Shown here: positions 1-8,230 of the stretch, piece by piece
Layout of the letters: every line of letters starts with the position of its first letter
Numbering within the stretch: the stretch's first letter is position 1
Source of the DNA: Rhodanobacter sp. C06
Lineage (GTDB): Bacteria > Pseudomonadota > Gammaproteobacteria > Xanthomonadales > Rhodanobacteraceae
Length of the DNA: 64,000 bases
Assembly: GCF_002001105.1 (NCBI RefSeq)
Contig: NZ_MUNP01000046.1
Location: forward strand, 1-64,000
Reading direction: 5' to 3'
The notes under the pieces: generated by a model
The model's input: the letters and a program-made list of their open reading frames with translations, nothing else
Database searches by the model: none
What the model was told of the DNA's origin: nothing
Program-made: the position numbers and the translations under genes

Positions 1-71
1 CGCGTCGCCTTGCGGTGCCGTTCGAAACCGGCGTCGTGCTCCATCGACAGGCTCATCTGCTTCGGCGTCAT
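1..71 (-). CDS. IS5-family transposase, N-terminal fragment (runs off the window)
   Basis: Reading leftward from an ATG at 71-69, the 23 visible codons begin MTPKQMSLSMEHDAGFERHR. This resembles the N-terminus of IS5-group DDE transposases of Xanthomonadales, which start with a short 'KQMSLS..DAGFE..RK.TRR' block before the catalytic domain. The rest of the gene lies outside the window, so it cannot be told whether the element is intact. A transposon end would be expected between this start and the tRNA-Leu gene; a CTAA at 128-131 fits the YTAR target duplication of IS5 elements, but no terminal inverted repeat can be confirmed from one end. The family call rests on similarity of a very short peptide. 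Confidence 0.55.
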   Translation of the reverse strand, partial: MTPKQMSLSMEHDAGFERHRKAT

Positions 72-166
72 CGCGTAACATCCGTCCTCAGGTCGAGCTT
101 CGACCACGGGGCAAAATCAGAGTTTCCCTAAGTGCAGACCAAGCGCCCGACCAAATCCCCAGAAAC

Positions 167-196
167 GACGAAGCCCGCATCGCTGCGGGCTTCGTC
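167..196 (-). terminator. Intrinsic terminator of tRNA-Leu
   Basis: A 13-bp perfect inverted repeat (GACGAAGCCCGCA and its complement around a 4-nt loop) starts 7 nt past the tRNA 3' end on the minus strand. It is followed by a short, weak T-containing tail (GTTTCT). Position and stem strength fit the Rho-independent terminator of the tRNA transcript. Confidence 0.75.
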
Positions 197-202
197 TACA
201 AT

Positions 203-287
<85 letters not shown>

Positions 288-325
288 AGGTGTCGCGCGA
301 GCCTTGCGGGCTGCGTGAGCCGCGT

Positions 326-354
326 AGATTAGGGATCACTCCGGGTTCTGTCAA
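326..354 (-). promoter_or_regulatory. Sigma-70 promoter of tRNA-Leu
   Basis: On the minus strand a perfect -35 hexamer TTGACA (354-349) is separated by 17 nt from TAATCT (331-326). The predicted start falls about 30 nt upstream of the mature tRNA 5' end. A consensus -35 with ideal spacing is typical of stable RNA promoters. Confidence 0.8.
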
Positions 355-423
355 CACTTTGTCGACGGCCCCACTCATCAGGCTGCACCGTGCGCAGCGC
401 GGCCATCCACACAAGGCAATTTC

Positions 424-3039
424 GTGACCAAGAAGAACAAGGACGGCCAGCGCGCGGACAGCCGCGCGCCGGCCAGCAAAACCCCATCCGCCCGCAAGCA
501 TGCGGACGCGGCCGCCGGCCAGCGCAAGCGCGCCGGCGCCGGGCGCGACCCGCAGGCCGAGCGCGAGGCGCAGCGCTACGAGCGTCCCATCCCCAGCCGC
601 GAGGCCATCCTCACCCTGCTGGAGGAGCGCGGCGAACTGCTCACCGAAGCGCGCATCGCCGAGGCGCTGGAACTGCACGACGCGAACGATCTCCACGCGC
701 TGCACAAGCGCCTGGGCGCGATGGTGCGCGACGGCCAGTTGCTGCTGGGTCGGCGCGGCGGCTACGCGCCGGTGCAGAAGCTCGACCTGATTCCCGGCGT
801 GGTGCTGGCGAATGCCGAAGGCTACGGCTTCCTGCGCCCGGACGGGGGCGGCGAGGACCTGTACCTCTCGCCGCAGCAGATGCGCAGCGTGCTGCACGGC
901 GATCGCGTGCTGGCGAGCGTGGTGGGCGTGGATCGGCGCGGTCGTCGCCAGGGCGCGATCGCCGAAGTGCTGCAGCGCCGTTCGCCGCGGCTGGTGGGCC
1001 GCGTGGTGGTCGAGAACGGCGTGACCCTGGTGGCGCCGGACGACCGCCGCCTGCACCAGGACGTGATGATTCCGCCGGGCGAAACGCAGGGCGCGCGCGC
1101 CGGCCAGATCGTGGTGGCCGAGATCACCGATCCGCCCACGCCTCACCGCGGCCCGCTGGGCGCGATCCGTGCCGTGCTGGGCGAGCGCCTGCAGCCTTCG
1201 CTGCTGATCGAGATGGCGATCGCCAGCCACGACCTGCCGCGCGAATGGCCGCCCGAAGTGCTGCGCGCGGCGGCCGAGGTGGAGCCCGTGGTCTCCGCGG
1301 CCGAGCGCGAGGGTCGGATCGACCTGCGCAAGTTGCCGCTGGTCACCATCGACGGCGCCGACGCGCGCGATTTCGACGACGCCGTGTACGCCGAACCGAA
1401 GCGCGGCGGCGGCTGGCGGTTGGTCGTCGCGATCGCCGACGTCTCGCATTACGTGCCGGTGGGCAGCGCGCTGGACAAGGAAGCGTTCGAGCGCAGCACC
1501 TCCACCTACTTCCCCGGCTTCGTGGTGCCGATGCTGCCGGAGACGCTGTCCAACGGCATCTGCTCGCTGAACCCGAAGGTGGATCGGCTGTGCATGGTCT
1601 GCGACATGCTGGTCGATGCCGAAGGCGAGGTGACGAAGGCGAAGTTCTATCCGGCGGTGATGCGCTCGCATGCGCGGCTCACCTACGACCAGGTGTGGCA
1701 GGCGGTGGGTTTGCGCGAATCCGGCGCCCTCGACGCGGTGCACGACGTGCTGCCGCAGCTGGAAAACCTGCACGCGCTGTACCAGGCGATGGCGGCACAA
1801 CGCAAGCGCCGTGGTGCGATCGACTTCGAGACGCCGGAGGTGAAGTTCCGCCTCGACCAGCGTGGCGAGGTGGAGTCGGCCGGCGCCACCGCGCGCAACG
1901 ACGCGCACAAGCTGATCGAGGAATGCATGATCGCGGCGAACGTGCAGGCTGCGCTGTTCCTGGAAAAGAAGAAGATCCCGGCGCTGTTCCGCGCCCACGA
2001 GCCGCCGCCGGCGGAGAAGTACGAGGACCTGCAGCAGTTCCTTCGCGAGTTCAAGCTGCGCATGCCGCCGGTGGAGGAGGTGACCCCGGCCGACTTCGCC
2101 GACGTGCTGCGCATGATGCAGGAGCGCCCCGAGCGCGAGCTGATCCAGAGCGTGCTGCTGCGCGCGCAGAGCATGGCGGCCTATCAGCCCGACAACCGCG
2201 GCCACTTCGGTCTGGCGTTGTCGGCTTACGCGCACTTCACCTCGCCGATCCGCCGCTATCCGGACCTGCTGGTGCATCGCGCGATCCGCTACGCGCTCAC
2301 CGGCGGCAAGCCTTCCGGCTACGAGTACACGCCGGCGCAGATGGCCACGATGGCGGTGCACTGCTCGCAGCGCGAGCGCCGTGCCGAGGAAGCCGAGCGC
2401 GACGTGGACGAGCGCTACAAGTGCGCGTGGATGGCCAAGCACGTGGGCGAGGAGTTCGCGGGACTGGTCACCGGCGTCACTTCGTTCGGCCTGTTCGTGG
2501 AACTGGACGAGTCCAAGGTGTCGGGTCTGGTGCACATCAGCCAGCTCAGCAACGACTACTACCACTTCGATCCGCAGCGGCACCTCTTGAAGGGCGAGCG
2601 CACCGGGGCGCAGTTCCGGCTCGGCGACCACGTGCGCGTGCAGGTGCTGCGCGCCAGCCTGGAGGATCGCAAGATCGACTTCCGGCTGGTGGCGCCGCGT
2701 GCCTCCGCGGCGGCGCCGGCGCGCACTGGCAACGCCTACGACTATGCAGCGACGGGCGAGCGCTATTCGCTGCCCGGCAGCAAGGCAAAGGCACCGGGCA
2801 TGGTGGGCAAGGCGGCGCAGGCGATCGGCCGCATGTTCGGCCGGCGCGAGCAGCCGGTGTCGCCCACGGTGCCGTCGCCGCGCGATAATCCGCCGCCTGC
2901 CGCCGCGCATCCGTCCGGGCCGGTGGCGAAGAAGGCCGCGAAGAAGAGCGACGGCAAGCAGCACATGAACACGCCGAAGGCGCCGCGTGCCGCGAAGCAA
3001 CCGGCCGCGCGCCCACCGAAACCCAAAGGCAAGCGATGA
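424..3039 (+). CDS. rnr: Ribonuclease R
   Basis: This 871-residue protein is a processive 3'-5' exoribonuclease that degrades structured RNA and takes part in rRNA quality control and trans-translation. The order is a basic N-terminal leader, a winged-helix HTH (about 60-110), cold-shock-like OB folds, the RNB catalytic domain with DGADARDFDDAVY near residue 310 (the Asp cluster that binds Mg2+), an S1 domain (about 645-730) and a Lys/Ala/Pro-rich tail. The tail is typical of RNase R and absent from RNase II. The start is the GTG at 424, with AAGG at 413-416. The stop overlaps rlmB (ATGA), so the two are translationally coupled, as in many gammaproteobacteria. Confidence 0.96.
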   Translation: MTKKNKDGQRADSRAPASKTPSARKHADAAAGQRKRAGAGRDPQAEREAQRYERPIPSREAILTLLEERGELLTEARIAEALELHDANDLHALHKRLGAMVRDGQLLLGRRGGYAPVQKLDLIPGVVLANAEGYGFLRPDGGGEDLYLSPQQMRSVLHGDRVLASVVGVDRRGRRQGAIAEVLQRRSPRLVGRVVVENGVTLVAPDDRRLHQDVMIPPGETQGARAGQIVVAEITDPPTPHRGPLGAIRAVLGERLQPSLLIEMAIASHDLPREWPPEVLRAAAEVEPVVSAAEREGRIDLRKLPLVTIDGADARDFDDAVYAEPKRGGGWRLVVAIADVSHYVPVGSALDKEAFERSTSTYFPGFVVPMLPETLSNGICSLNPKVDRLCMVCDMLVDAEGEVTKAKFYPAVMRSHARLTYDQVWQAVGLRESGALDAVHDVLPQLENLHALYQAMAAQRKRRGAIDFETPEVKFRLDQRGEVESAGATARNDAHKLIEECMIAANVQAALFLEKKKIPALFRAHEPPPAEKYEDLQQFLREFKLRMPPVEEVTPADFADVLRMMQERPERELIQSVLLRAQSMAAYQPDNRGHFGLALSAYAHFTSPIRRYPDLLVHRAIRYALTGGKPSGYEYTPAQMATMAVHCSQRERRAEEAERDVDERYKCAWMAKHVGEEFAGLVTGVTSFGLFVELDESKVSGLVHISQLSNDYYHFDPQRHLLKGERTGAQFRLGDHVRVQVLRASLEDRKIDFRLVAPRASAAAPARTGNAYDYAATGERYSLPGSKAKAPGMVGKAAQAIGRMFGRREQPVSPTVPSPRDNPPPAAAHPSGPVAKKAAKKSDGKQHMNTPKAPRAAKQPAARPPKPKGKR

Positions 3040-3782
3040 ACGAACACTGGATCGTCGGCATCAACCCGGTCGACGGCGCCCTCAACAACGACGCCGCGCG
3101 CGTGTGCGAGCTGCTGGTCGAGAACGGCCAGCGCAACCCGCGCGTGCATGAGCTGGCCGAGCGCGCCAAGGCATTGAAGATCCCGGTGCACCATCGCCCG
3201 CGCGAGCAACTCGACAAGCTCGCCGGCGAGGCGCGCCACCAGGGCGTGGCCGCGTTGTACGAAGCCCCCGCGATGGCGACGGAAGGCGACCTGCCGGAGT
3301 TGCTGGAGCAGGCTGGCAGCGCGGCGCTGGTGCTGGTGCTGGACGGCGTCACCGACCCGCACAACCTCGGCGCCTGCCTGCGCAGCGCGGCGGCGGCGAA
3401 TGCGACCGCGGTGATCGTGCCCAAGGATCGCGCGGTGGGCCTCACCCCGGTGGTGCGCCGCGCTTCGGCCGGTGGCGCCGACCGCGTGCCGCTGATCGCG
3501 GTGACCAACCTCGCGCGCACGCTGAAAGTGCTCAAGGATGCCGGCGTGTGGGTCACCGGCCTGGCCGGCGACACCGAGCAGTCGATCTACGGCATCGACC
3601 TGAAGGGGCCGGTGGCCGTGGTGATGGGCAGCGAGGGCGAGGGCATGCGCCGGCTCACCCGCGAGACCTGCGATTTCACGGCGAAGATCCCGATGCCGGG
3701 TGCGATGGAAAGCCTCAACGTTTCCGTGGCAACCGGTGTCGTGTTGTTCGAGGCGCTGCGTCAAAGGAGCGGATCGCGATGA
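3036..3782 (+). CDS. rlmB: 23S rRNA (guanosine-2'-O-)-methyltransferase RlmB
   Basis: A 248-residue SpoU-class (SPOUT fold) methyltransferase that 2'-O-methylates G2251 in the P loop of 23S rRNA. An N-terminal substrate-binding domain (residues 1-75) precedes the knotted catalytic domain. The three SpoU motifs are visible: VLDGVTDPHNLGACLRSA with the catalytic Asn/Arg, VVMGSEGEGM, and IPMPGAMESLNVSVATG at the C-terminus. Length and motifs match E. coli RlmB. It overlaps rnr by 4 nt, and its stop overlaps the start of the next membrane protein in the same way, so the three form one unit. Confidence 0.96.
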   Translation: MNEHWIVGINPVDGALNNDAARVCELLVENGQRNPRVHELAERAKALKIPVHHRPREQLDKLAGEARHQGVAALYEAPAMATEGDLPELLEQAGSAALVLVLDGVTDPHNLGACLRSAAAANATAVIVPKDRAVGLTPVVRRASAGGADRVPLIAVTNLARTLKVLKDAGVWVTGLAGDTEQSIYGIDLKGPVAVVMGSEGEGMRRLTRETCDFTAKIPMPGAMESLNVSVATGVVLFEALRQRSGSR

Positions 3783-4045
3783 CCTTCCACTGGTACGACT
3801 GGGCCGGCTACATCGGCGTGCTGCTGGTGCTGCTGGCGTACTTCCTGCTGCAGGCCCACAAGCTGCACGGCAACAGGCTCGTCTACCAGCTCATGAACGT
3901 GCTGGGCGCGGTGGGCGTGATGCTGTCGCTGCTGTTCGGCAGCTTCAACTGGCCTGCCTTCATCATGCAGCTGGCCTGGCTGCTGATCGGCATCTACGGC
4001 ATCGCGCGCGGTGCGCAGCGGCGGCGCGAGGTGCGCGAGGACTGA
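3779..4045 (+). CDS. Small inner-membrane protein, CBU_0592-like
   Basis: An 88-residue protein with three predicted hydrophobic helices (about 10-27, 40-54 and 57-75) and a basic, charged C-terminus (RRREVRED). The pattern 'GYIGVLLVLLAYFLLQ...LVYQLMNVLGA...WPAFIMQLAWLLIGIYGI' is that of the CBU_0592-like small membrane protein family, whose function is not known. It starts inside the rlmB stop (ATGA overlap) and is probably co-translated with it. Its stop lies only 14 nt before the first hairpin of the guanidine-II riboswitch of gdx. A role linked to rRNA methylation or guanidine export is possible from position alone, but nothing in the sequence supports one. Confidence 0.75.
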   Translation: MTFHWYDWAGYIGVLLVLLAYFLLQAHKLHGNRLVYQLMNVLGAVGVMLSLLFGSFNWPAFIMQLAWLLIGIYGIARGAQRRREVRED

Positions 4046-4058
4046 GGGCTCGCGCATG

Positions 4059-4109
4059 GCGCGGCGGGACGACCCGTCGCGCTTCCGGTCCCGCGGGGAC
4101 GACCCTGCG
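4059..4109 (+). promoter_or_regulatory. Guanidine-II (mini-ykkC) riboswitch
   Basis: Two GC-rich hairpins stand in tandem. The first is a 10-bp stem, 4059-4068 with 4073-4082, holding the tetraloop ACGA. The second is a 7-bp stem, 4092-4098 with 4103-4109, again with loop ACGA. Two helices with identical ACGR loops, 7-13 nt apart and directly before the ribosome binding site (AAGGA at 4117-4121), are the defining features of the guanidine-II class. In that class loop-loop contacts on guanidinium binding free the Shine-Dalgarno sequence. Its position in front of a SugE/Gdx-type exporter is the classical context. The spacer here is 9 nt. Confidence 0.93.
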
Positions 4110-4129
4110 TGTCTGCAAGGAGTTTCCTC

Positions 4130-4453
4130 ATGCCCTGGATATTGCTGATGCTGGCCGGACTGTTCGAGATCGGCTGGGCGATCGGATTGAAATACAGCGA
4201 CGGCTTCACCCGGCTGTGGCCCAGCGTGGGCACGCTGGCGGCGATGGCGGTGAGCGTGGTGCTGCTGGCGCTGGCGGCGAAATCGCTGCCGATCGGCACC
4301 GCGTACGCGGTGTGGACCGGCATCGGCGCGGTGGGCGCGGTGATCCTCGGCATCGTGCTGTTCCACGACCCGGCCACGCTGCTGCGGCTGGCCTGCGTGG
4401 CGCTGATCCTGATCGGCATCGTGGGACTGAAGCTGGCCGGCGGGGCGCACTGA
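4130..4453 (+). CDS. gdx: Guanidinium exporter Gdx (SMR family, formerly SugE)
   Basis: A 107-residue four-helix Small Multidrug Resistance protein. The essential Glu lies in helix 1 ([23 protein letters not shown]; Glu13), as in EmrE. The motif '[12 protein letters not shown]...' and '[17 protein letters not shown]' in helix 3 are those of the SugE/Gdx subgroup, which exports guanidinium in exchange for protons as an antiparallel dimer. The ATG at 4130 was chosen because AAGGA lies 8 nt upstream, and because upstream starts would overlap the riboswitch. Control by the guanidine-II riboswitch at 4059-4109 strongly supports Gdx over a biocide-specific SMR pump. Confidence 0.95.
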   Translation: MPWILLMLAGLFEIGWAIGLKYSDGFTRLWPSVGTLAAMAVSVVLLALAAKSLPIGTAYAVWTGIGAVGAVILGIVLFHDPATLLRLACVALILIGIVGLKLAGGAH

Positions 4454-4468
4454 GAGCACCCGACTCGG

Positions 4469-4492
4469 CCCTCCCCTGTAGGCAGGGGAGGG
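4469..4492. terminator. Hairpin between convergent gdx and phoU
   Basis: A 9-bp perfect inverted repeat (CCCTCCCCT/AGGGGAGGG, loop of 6 nt) fills the 49-nt gap between two convergent genes. There is no T-run, so termination is inferred from position. The stem belongs to the same C/G-rich repeat style seen at 5255-5404, 8111-8217 and 11777-11811. Confidence 0.5.
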
Positions 4493-4502
4493 AGCCGACG
4501 TG

Positions 4503-5234
4503 TCAGTTGTCGCGGTCGCCCAGCTTCGGCAGCTCGGGGTTCGCGGTTAGGTCGCGCTTGGCGCGCTGCGCGGTGAGCGGTTCGCCGGTGACCTGGTACC
4601 ACACGTTCTCGGCGATGTTGGTGGCGTGGTCGCCGATGCGCTCGATGTTCTTCGCCATGAACAGCAGGTGCGTGCACGGCGTGATGTTGCGCGGGTCTTC
4701 CATCATGTAGGTGAGCAGCTGGCGGAAGTAGCCGGTGTAGGCGTCGTCCAGCTCCACGTCGTCCTTCCACACCTGGTAGGCGCGCTCGGCGTCGCGGTCG
4801 CGGTAGGCGCGCAGCACTTCGCGCACCTCGGCGGCGGCCAGTTCGGCGAGGTGGGCCAGGCCGCTGGTGGGGTGGATCGGCGCGGCCATCGACAGCGGGA
4901 TCGAGCGCTTGGCCACGTTCGCGGCGTAGTCCCCGATGCGCTCGATGTCGGCGGCGATGCGCAGCGCGGCGAACACGTTGCGCAGGTCGCCGGCCATCGG
5001 CGCGCGCAGCGCCAGCAGGCGCACCACGTCGTGGCTGATTTCCTGTTCGAGCTGGTCGATCGCGTCGTCGTTGCCCACCACGTGCTGGGCGGCGCGCTCG
5101 TCGCGGCGTTCCACCACGTCGATCGCGGCCTCCAGCTGGCTCACCGCCAGCTCGCCCATGCGCACCAGCTCGCCGGTGAGGCGGGTCAGCTCGTCGTCGT
5201 AGCTCTTGATGATGTGTTCTTTGCCGGTGCTCAT
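4503..5234 (-). CDS. phoU: Phosphate transport system regulatory protein PhoU
   Basis: A 243-residue all-helical protein with two PhoU repeats. Each carries the metal-binding E/DXXXD signature region: 'RIAADIERIGDYAANVAKRS' in the first and 'MAKNIERIGDHATNIAENVW' in the second. PhoU links the Pst transporter to the PhoR-PhoB two-component system and keeps the Pho regulon off when phosphate is plentiful. The start at 5234 has GAGG 6 nt upstream on the minus strand; upstream in-frame codons run into a repeat and are not used. It is the last gene of pstSCAB-phoU, separated from pstB by a 178-nt hairpin repeat region. Confidence 0.96.
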   Translation of the reverse strand: MSTGKEHIIKSYDDELTRLTGELVRMGELAVSQLEAAIDVVERRDERAAQHVVGNDDAIDQLEQEISHDVVRLLALRAPMAGDLRNVFAALRIAADIERIGDYAANVAKRSIPLSMAAPIHPTSGLAHLAELAAAEVREVLRAYRDRDAERAYQVWKDDVELDDAYTGYFRQLLTYMMEDPRNITPCTHLLFMAKNIERIGDHATNIAENVWYQVTGEPLTAQRAKRDLTANPELPKLGDRDN

Positions 5235-5254
5235 GGTGTGCCTCGTGTCTTGTT

Positions 5255-5404
5255 CCCTCTCCCGCTTGCGGGAGAGGGTGCCCGAAGGGCGGGAGAGGGA
5301 ACGGGCGGAGCGAAAAGCATGCCCTCTCCCCAACCCCTCTTCCTCGCTCATCAACGCAGGGCCATCCATGGCCCTTCTTCGCGTCCGCGAGCGGGAGAGG
5401 GGCA
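5255..5404. repeat. C/G-rich palindromic repeat region between pstB and phoU
   Basis: It holds an 11-bp perfect inverted repeat with a 2-nt loop (CCCTCTCCCGC, 5255-5265, with 5268-5278). A related GGGCGGGAGAGGG copy, a CCCTCTCCCCAACCCC block and a terminal GCGGGAGAGGGG follow. At 5358-5376 lies the palindromic core AGGGCCATCCATGGCCCTT, related to the dispersed repeat at 24640, 27347 and 45729. No coding potential was accepted here. Such hairpins between cistrons can protect the upstream mRNA or reduce downstream expression. Confidence 0.75.
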
Positions 5405-5412
5405 TCAATGGA

Positions 5413-6237
5413 TCAGCCGAACCGTCCGGTGATGTAATCCTCGGTCTGCTTCTTCGAGGGCTTGGTGAAGATCTTCTCGGTGACGTCGAACTCGATCAGT
5501 TCGCCCAGGTACATGAAGGCGGTGCGGTCGGAGACGCGCGCGGCCTGCTGCATGTTGTGGGTGACCATCACGATGGTGTAGTCGTGCTTGAGCTCTTCCA
5601 CCAGCTGCTCGATGCGGCCGGTGGCGATCGGATCGAGCGCCGAGGTGGGCTCGTCCAGCAGCAGCACCTCGGGCTTGAGCGCGATGCCGCGGGCGATGCA
5701 CAGGCGCTGCTGCTGGCCGCCGGAGAGGCCGAGCGCGCTCTGCTTGAGCTTGTCCTTCACCTCGTCCCACAGCGCGGCGCGACGCAGCGCCTGCTCCACG
5801 CGATCGGCCATGTCGGCCTTGCCGAGCTTTTCGTGGTGGCGGATGCCGTAGGCCACGTTCTCGAAGATCGTCATCGGGAACGGCACCGGCTTCTGGAACA
5901 CCATGCCGACCTTGCTGCGCAGGCGGTTCAGCGAATACTTCGGGTCGAGGATGTTCTCGCCGTCCAGCAGCACTTCGCCGCTGGCCACCAGCTTCGGGTA
6001 GATCGCGTAGATGCGATTGAAGATGCGCAGCAGGGTGGACTTGCCGCAGCCGGAAGGGCCGATGATCGCGGTGACCTGCTTCTCCGGGATGTCCATGGCG
6101 ATGCCTTTCAGCGCATGGGAGCCGGCGTAGTGGAAGTGCAGGTCGCGCACCGTGATCTTGGTGCGCGTCGTGGAGGCTTCCGCGGCAGCCGTGAAGTCCG
6201 CGGTGGTTTTCGCAGCACTCGCGGCGGGGTCAGTCAT
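5413..6237 (-). CDS. pstB: Phosphate ABC transporter ATP-binding protein PstB
   Basis: A 274-residue ABC ATPase that powers high-affinity phosphate import. Walker [10 protein letters not shown] is at residues 60-68, the Q-loop in '[21 protein letters not shown]', the signature [14 protein letters not shown], Walker [15 protein letters not shown] and the H-loop in [12 protein letters not shown]. The '[14 protein letters not shown]' stretch and the C-terminal '[10 protein letters not shown]' are diagnostic for PstB. The first 25 residues are an Ala/Thr-rich extension common in Xanthomonadales. Its start lies inside the end of pstA (8-nt overlap), so it is translationally coupled. Confidence 0.97.
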   Translation of the reverse strand: MTDPAASAAKTTADFTAAAEASTTRTKITVRDLHFHYAGSHALKGIAMDIPEKQVTAIIGPSGCGKSTLLRIFNRIYAIYPKLVASGEVLLDGENILDPKYSLNRLRSKVGMVFQKPVPFPMTIFENVAYGIRHHEKLGKADMADRVEQALRRAALWDEVKDKLKQSALGLSGGQQQRLCIARGIALKPEVLLLDEPTSALDPIATGRIEQLVEELKHDYTIVMVTHNMQQAARVSDRTAFMYLGELIEFDVTEKIFTKPSKKQTEDYITGRFG

Positions 6238-7099
6238 AACGCACCTTGTGACGGAGGAACAGCATTCGGGTCAGCAGGCTGAGCGCGAGCACGAACAGCG
6301 TGATCAGCAATGCGCCAGCCCAGGCGATCGCGTGCAGGTCGGGGCTGGGGTCGTTGGTGTACTGGTAGATCGCCACCGGCAGGCTTTCCATCTTGTCCAG
6401 CGGGTGCACGGTCATGAAATTGTTGCCGAAGGCGGTGAACAGCAGCGGCGCGGTCTCACCGGCGAGGCGCGCGAGCGCCAGCAGCACGCCGGTGACGATG
6501 CCGGAGGTGGCGGCGCGCATCAGCACCTGCACGGTCATCTTCCATTGCGGGATGCCCAGCGACAGCGTGGCTTCGCGCAGCGTTCCGGGTACCAGCTGCA
6601 GCATCTCGTCGGTGGTGCGCACGATCACCGGCAGGCCGATCAGCGCCAGCGCCACTGCGCCGGCGAAACCGGAGAACGACACGTTGCCGTGGGTGAGGTT
6701 GGACATCGGCAGCACCACGATCACGTACACGAACAGGCCCAGCACGATCGATGGCGCCGACAGCAGGATGTCGTTGAGGAAGCGGATCGTGGCGCCGAGC
6801 TTGGTGCGGTTCGCGTATTCGGCGAGGAAGGTGCCGGCGAGCACGCCGATCGGCGCGCAGATCAGCAGCGCCATCAGGTCCATGATCAGGCTGCCCACGA
6901 TGGCGTTGGACAGGCCGCCCTGCTCGGCGTAGGCGGTGATCTTGGTGAACAGGCGCGGGGTGATCGCGCCGAAGCCGTTCTTCAGCGTCACCCACAGGAT
7001 CCAGGCCAGGAACACCAGGCCGAGCAGGGTGGCGCAGGCGCTCAGGGCCAGCGCCAGCACATTGACGATGCGGCGGCGCAGGTAGACGGAGGCGGCCAT
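6230..7099 (-). CDS. pstA: Phosphate ABC transporter permease PstA
   Basis: A 289-residue inner-membrane permease with six predicted helices and the MetI-like domain. The EAA loop that docks on PstB is '[31 protein letters not shown]'-like (in order: REATLSLG, then PQWKMT). The subgroup motif '[27 protein letters not shown]' lies in the middle. With PstC it forms the channel for phosphate delivered by PstS. The ATG at 7099 shares one base with the pstC stop (TGATG), so translation is coupled. The fold, length and operon position leave no real alternative. Confidence 0.96.
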   Translation of the reverse strand: MAASVYLRRRIVNVLALALSACATLLGLVFLAWILWVTLKNGFGAITPRLFTKITAYAEQGGLSNAIVGSLIMDLMALLICAPIGVLAGTFLAEYANRTKLGATIRFLNDILLSAPSIVLGLFVYVIVVLPMSNLTHGNVSFSGFAGAVALALIGLPVIVRTTDEMLQLVPGTLREATLSLGIPQWKMTVQVLMRAATSGIVTGVLLALARLAGETAPLLFTAFGNNFMTVHPLDKMESLPVAIYQYTNDPSPDLHAIAWAGALLITLFVLALSLLTRMLFLRHKVRYD

Positions 7100-8070
7100 C
7101 AATTGCCCTCCCGTCGCGCCAGCCGGCGCAGCATCAGGCGCGCGATCAGCAGCACGATGAAGGTCACCACGAACAGCAGGAAGCCCAGCGCGATCAGCGC
7201 CGAGCGGTGGATGCCCACCGCCTCGTTGAACTCGTTGGCGATGGCGGAGGAGATCGAGGTGCCCGGCATCAACAGCGAGCTGGTGATGCTGTAGGCATTG
7301 CCGAGCACGAAGGTCACCGCCATCGTCTCGCCCAGCGCGCGGCCAAGGCCCAGGAAGATGCCGCCGATCACCGCCGAGCGGGTGTAGGGCAGCACGATGT
7401 CCCACACCACTTCCCACGTCGTCGAACCCAGCGCGTAGGAGGATTCCTTGAGCCGCACCGGCACGGTCTGGAACACCTCGCGCATCACCGAACAGATGAA
7501 GGGCAGGATCATCACCGCCAGCACGATGCCCGCGGTGAGCAGGCCCAGCCCCAGCGGCGGGCCCTCGAACAGCTTGCCGACCAGCGGCAGCCTGCCCAGC
7601 GTGTCGCTGAGCGCGGGTTCGATGCCCGCCATGAACGGCACGAACACGAACAAGCCCCACATGCCGTAGATGATCGACGGGATGCTGGCCAAGAGTTCGA
7701 TCGCCGTGGCGACCGGGCCGCGCAGCCAGGTCGGTGCGATCTCGGTAAGGAACAGTGCGATGCCGAAGCTCACCGGTACCGCGAGGACCAGGGCGATCAG
7801 AGACGTGACCAGGGTGCCGAAGATCGGCGCCAGCGCACCGTAGTCGTCGGTGACCGGGTTCCAGGTGTCGCTGGTCAGGAAATGGAAGCCATCCTTGAAC
7901 AGCACCTCGCGGCCGCCCCACAGCGTGGACAGCGCCGCGCCCAGCAGCGCCGCCAGCACCAGCAGCGCGCAGAACTTCAGCAGCCCGCGGAACCATGCGT
8001 CATGGCGTGCGTCGATGCGGCTGCGCTGGTCGGCGTCGATGGGCGTGCTGGTGGCAATGGACGATGGCAT
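7099..8070 (-). CDS. pstC: Phosphate ABC transporter permease PstC
   Basis: A 323-residue permease with a cytosolic N-terminus and about six helices. The EAA loop contains 'KESSYALGSTTWEVVWDIVLPYTRSAVIGG' (in order: KESSYALG, then TWEVVWDI and LPYTRSA). 'GRALGETMAVTFVLGN' near the end is typical of PstC. The start was set at the ATG at 8070 (MPSSIATS). Upstream codons would come from the palindromic repeat at 8111-8217 and give a proline/arginine-rich leader unlike PstC. It couples to pstA through the TGATG junction. Confidence 0.95.
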   Translation of the reverse strand: MPSSIATSTPIDADQRSRIDARHDAWFRGLLKFCALLVLAALLGAALSTLWGGREVLFKDGFHFLTSDTWNPVTDDYGALAPIFGTLVTSLIALVLAVPVSFGIALFLTEIAPTWLRGPVATAIELLASIPSIIYGMWGLFVFVPFMAGIEPALSDTLGRLPLVGKLFEGPPLGLGLLTAGIVLAVMILPFICSVMREVFQTVPVRLKESSYALGSTTWEVVWDIVLPYTRSAVIGGIFLGLGRALGETMAVTFVLGNAYSITSSLLMPGTSISSAIANEFNEAVGIHRSALIALGFLLFVVTFIVLLIARLMLRRLARREGN

Positions 8071-8110
8071 GGGGCCGGCGAATGCCTTGAGGTTCGATGA
8101 TGCCAAGACT

Positions 8111-8217
8111 CCCTCTCCCCCGACGGCATGCCGTCGGGGGAGAAGGTTGGGGTGAGGGGGAGGCTCTGGCGTCAACCGAACCCTCTCCCCAACCCCCTCC
8201 CCCGGAGGGGGAGGGGC
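8111..8217. repeat. C/G-rich palindromic repeat region between pstS and pstC
   Basis: It contains a perfect 28-bp palindrome (8115-8142, arms CTCCCCCGACGGCA), the block GGTTGGGGTGAGGGGGAGG, then a second hairpin built on CCCCTCCCCC/GGGGGAGGGG. It fills the 160-nt gap after pstS. A strong stem here fits the common arrangement in which a periplasmic binding protein is made in excess over the permease, by stabilising pstS mRNA or by partial termination. Confidence 0.75.
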
Positions 8218-8230
8218 TTCATGGCGATGC

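Noticed and set aside
5255-5404. CRISPR array
   Set aside because: The repeats are palindromes of unequal length without regular spacers, and no cas genes are present.
6230-7996. Apparent 588-residue fusion of PstC-frame sequence with PstA
   Set aside because: The upstream half is an out-of-frame translation of pstC; PstA starts at 7099 inside the TGATG junction.
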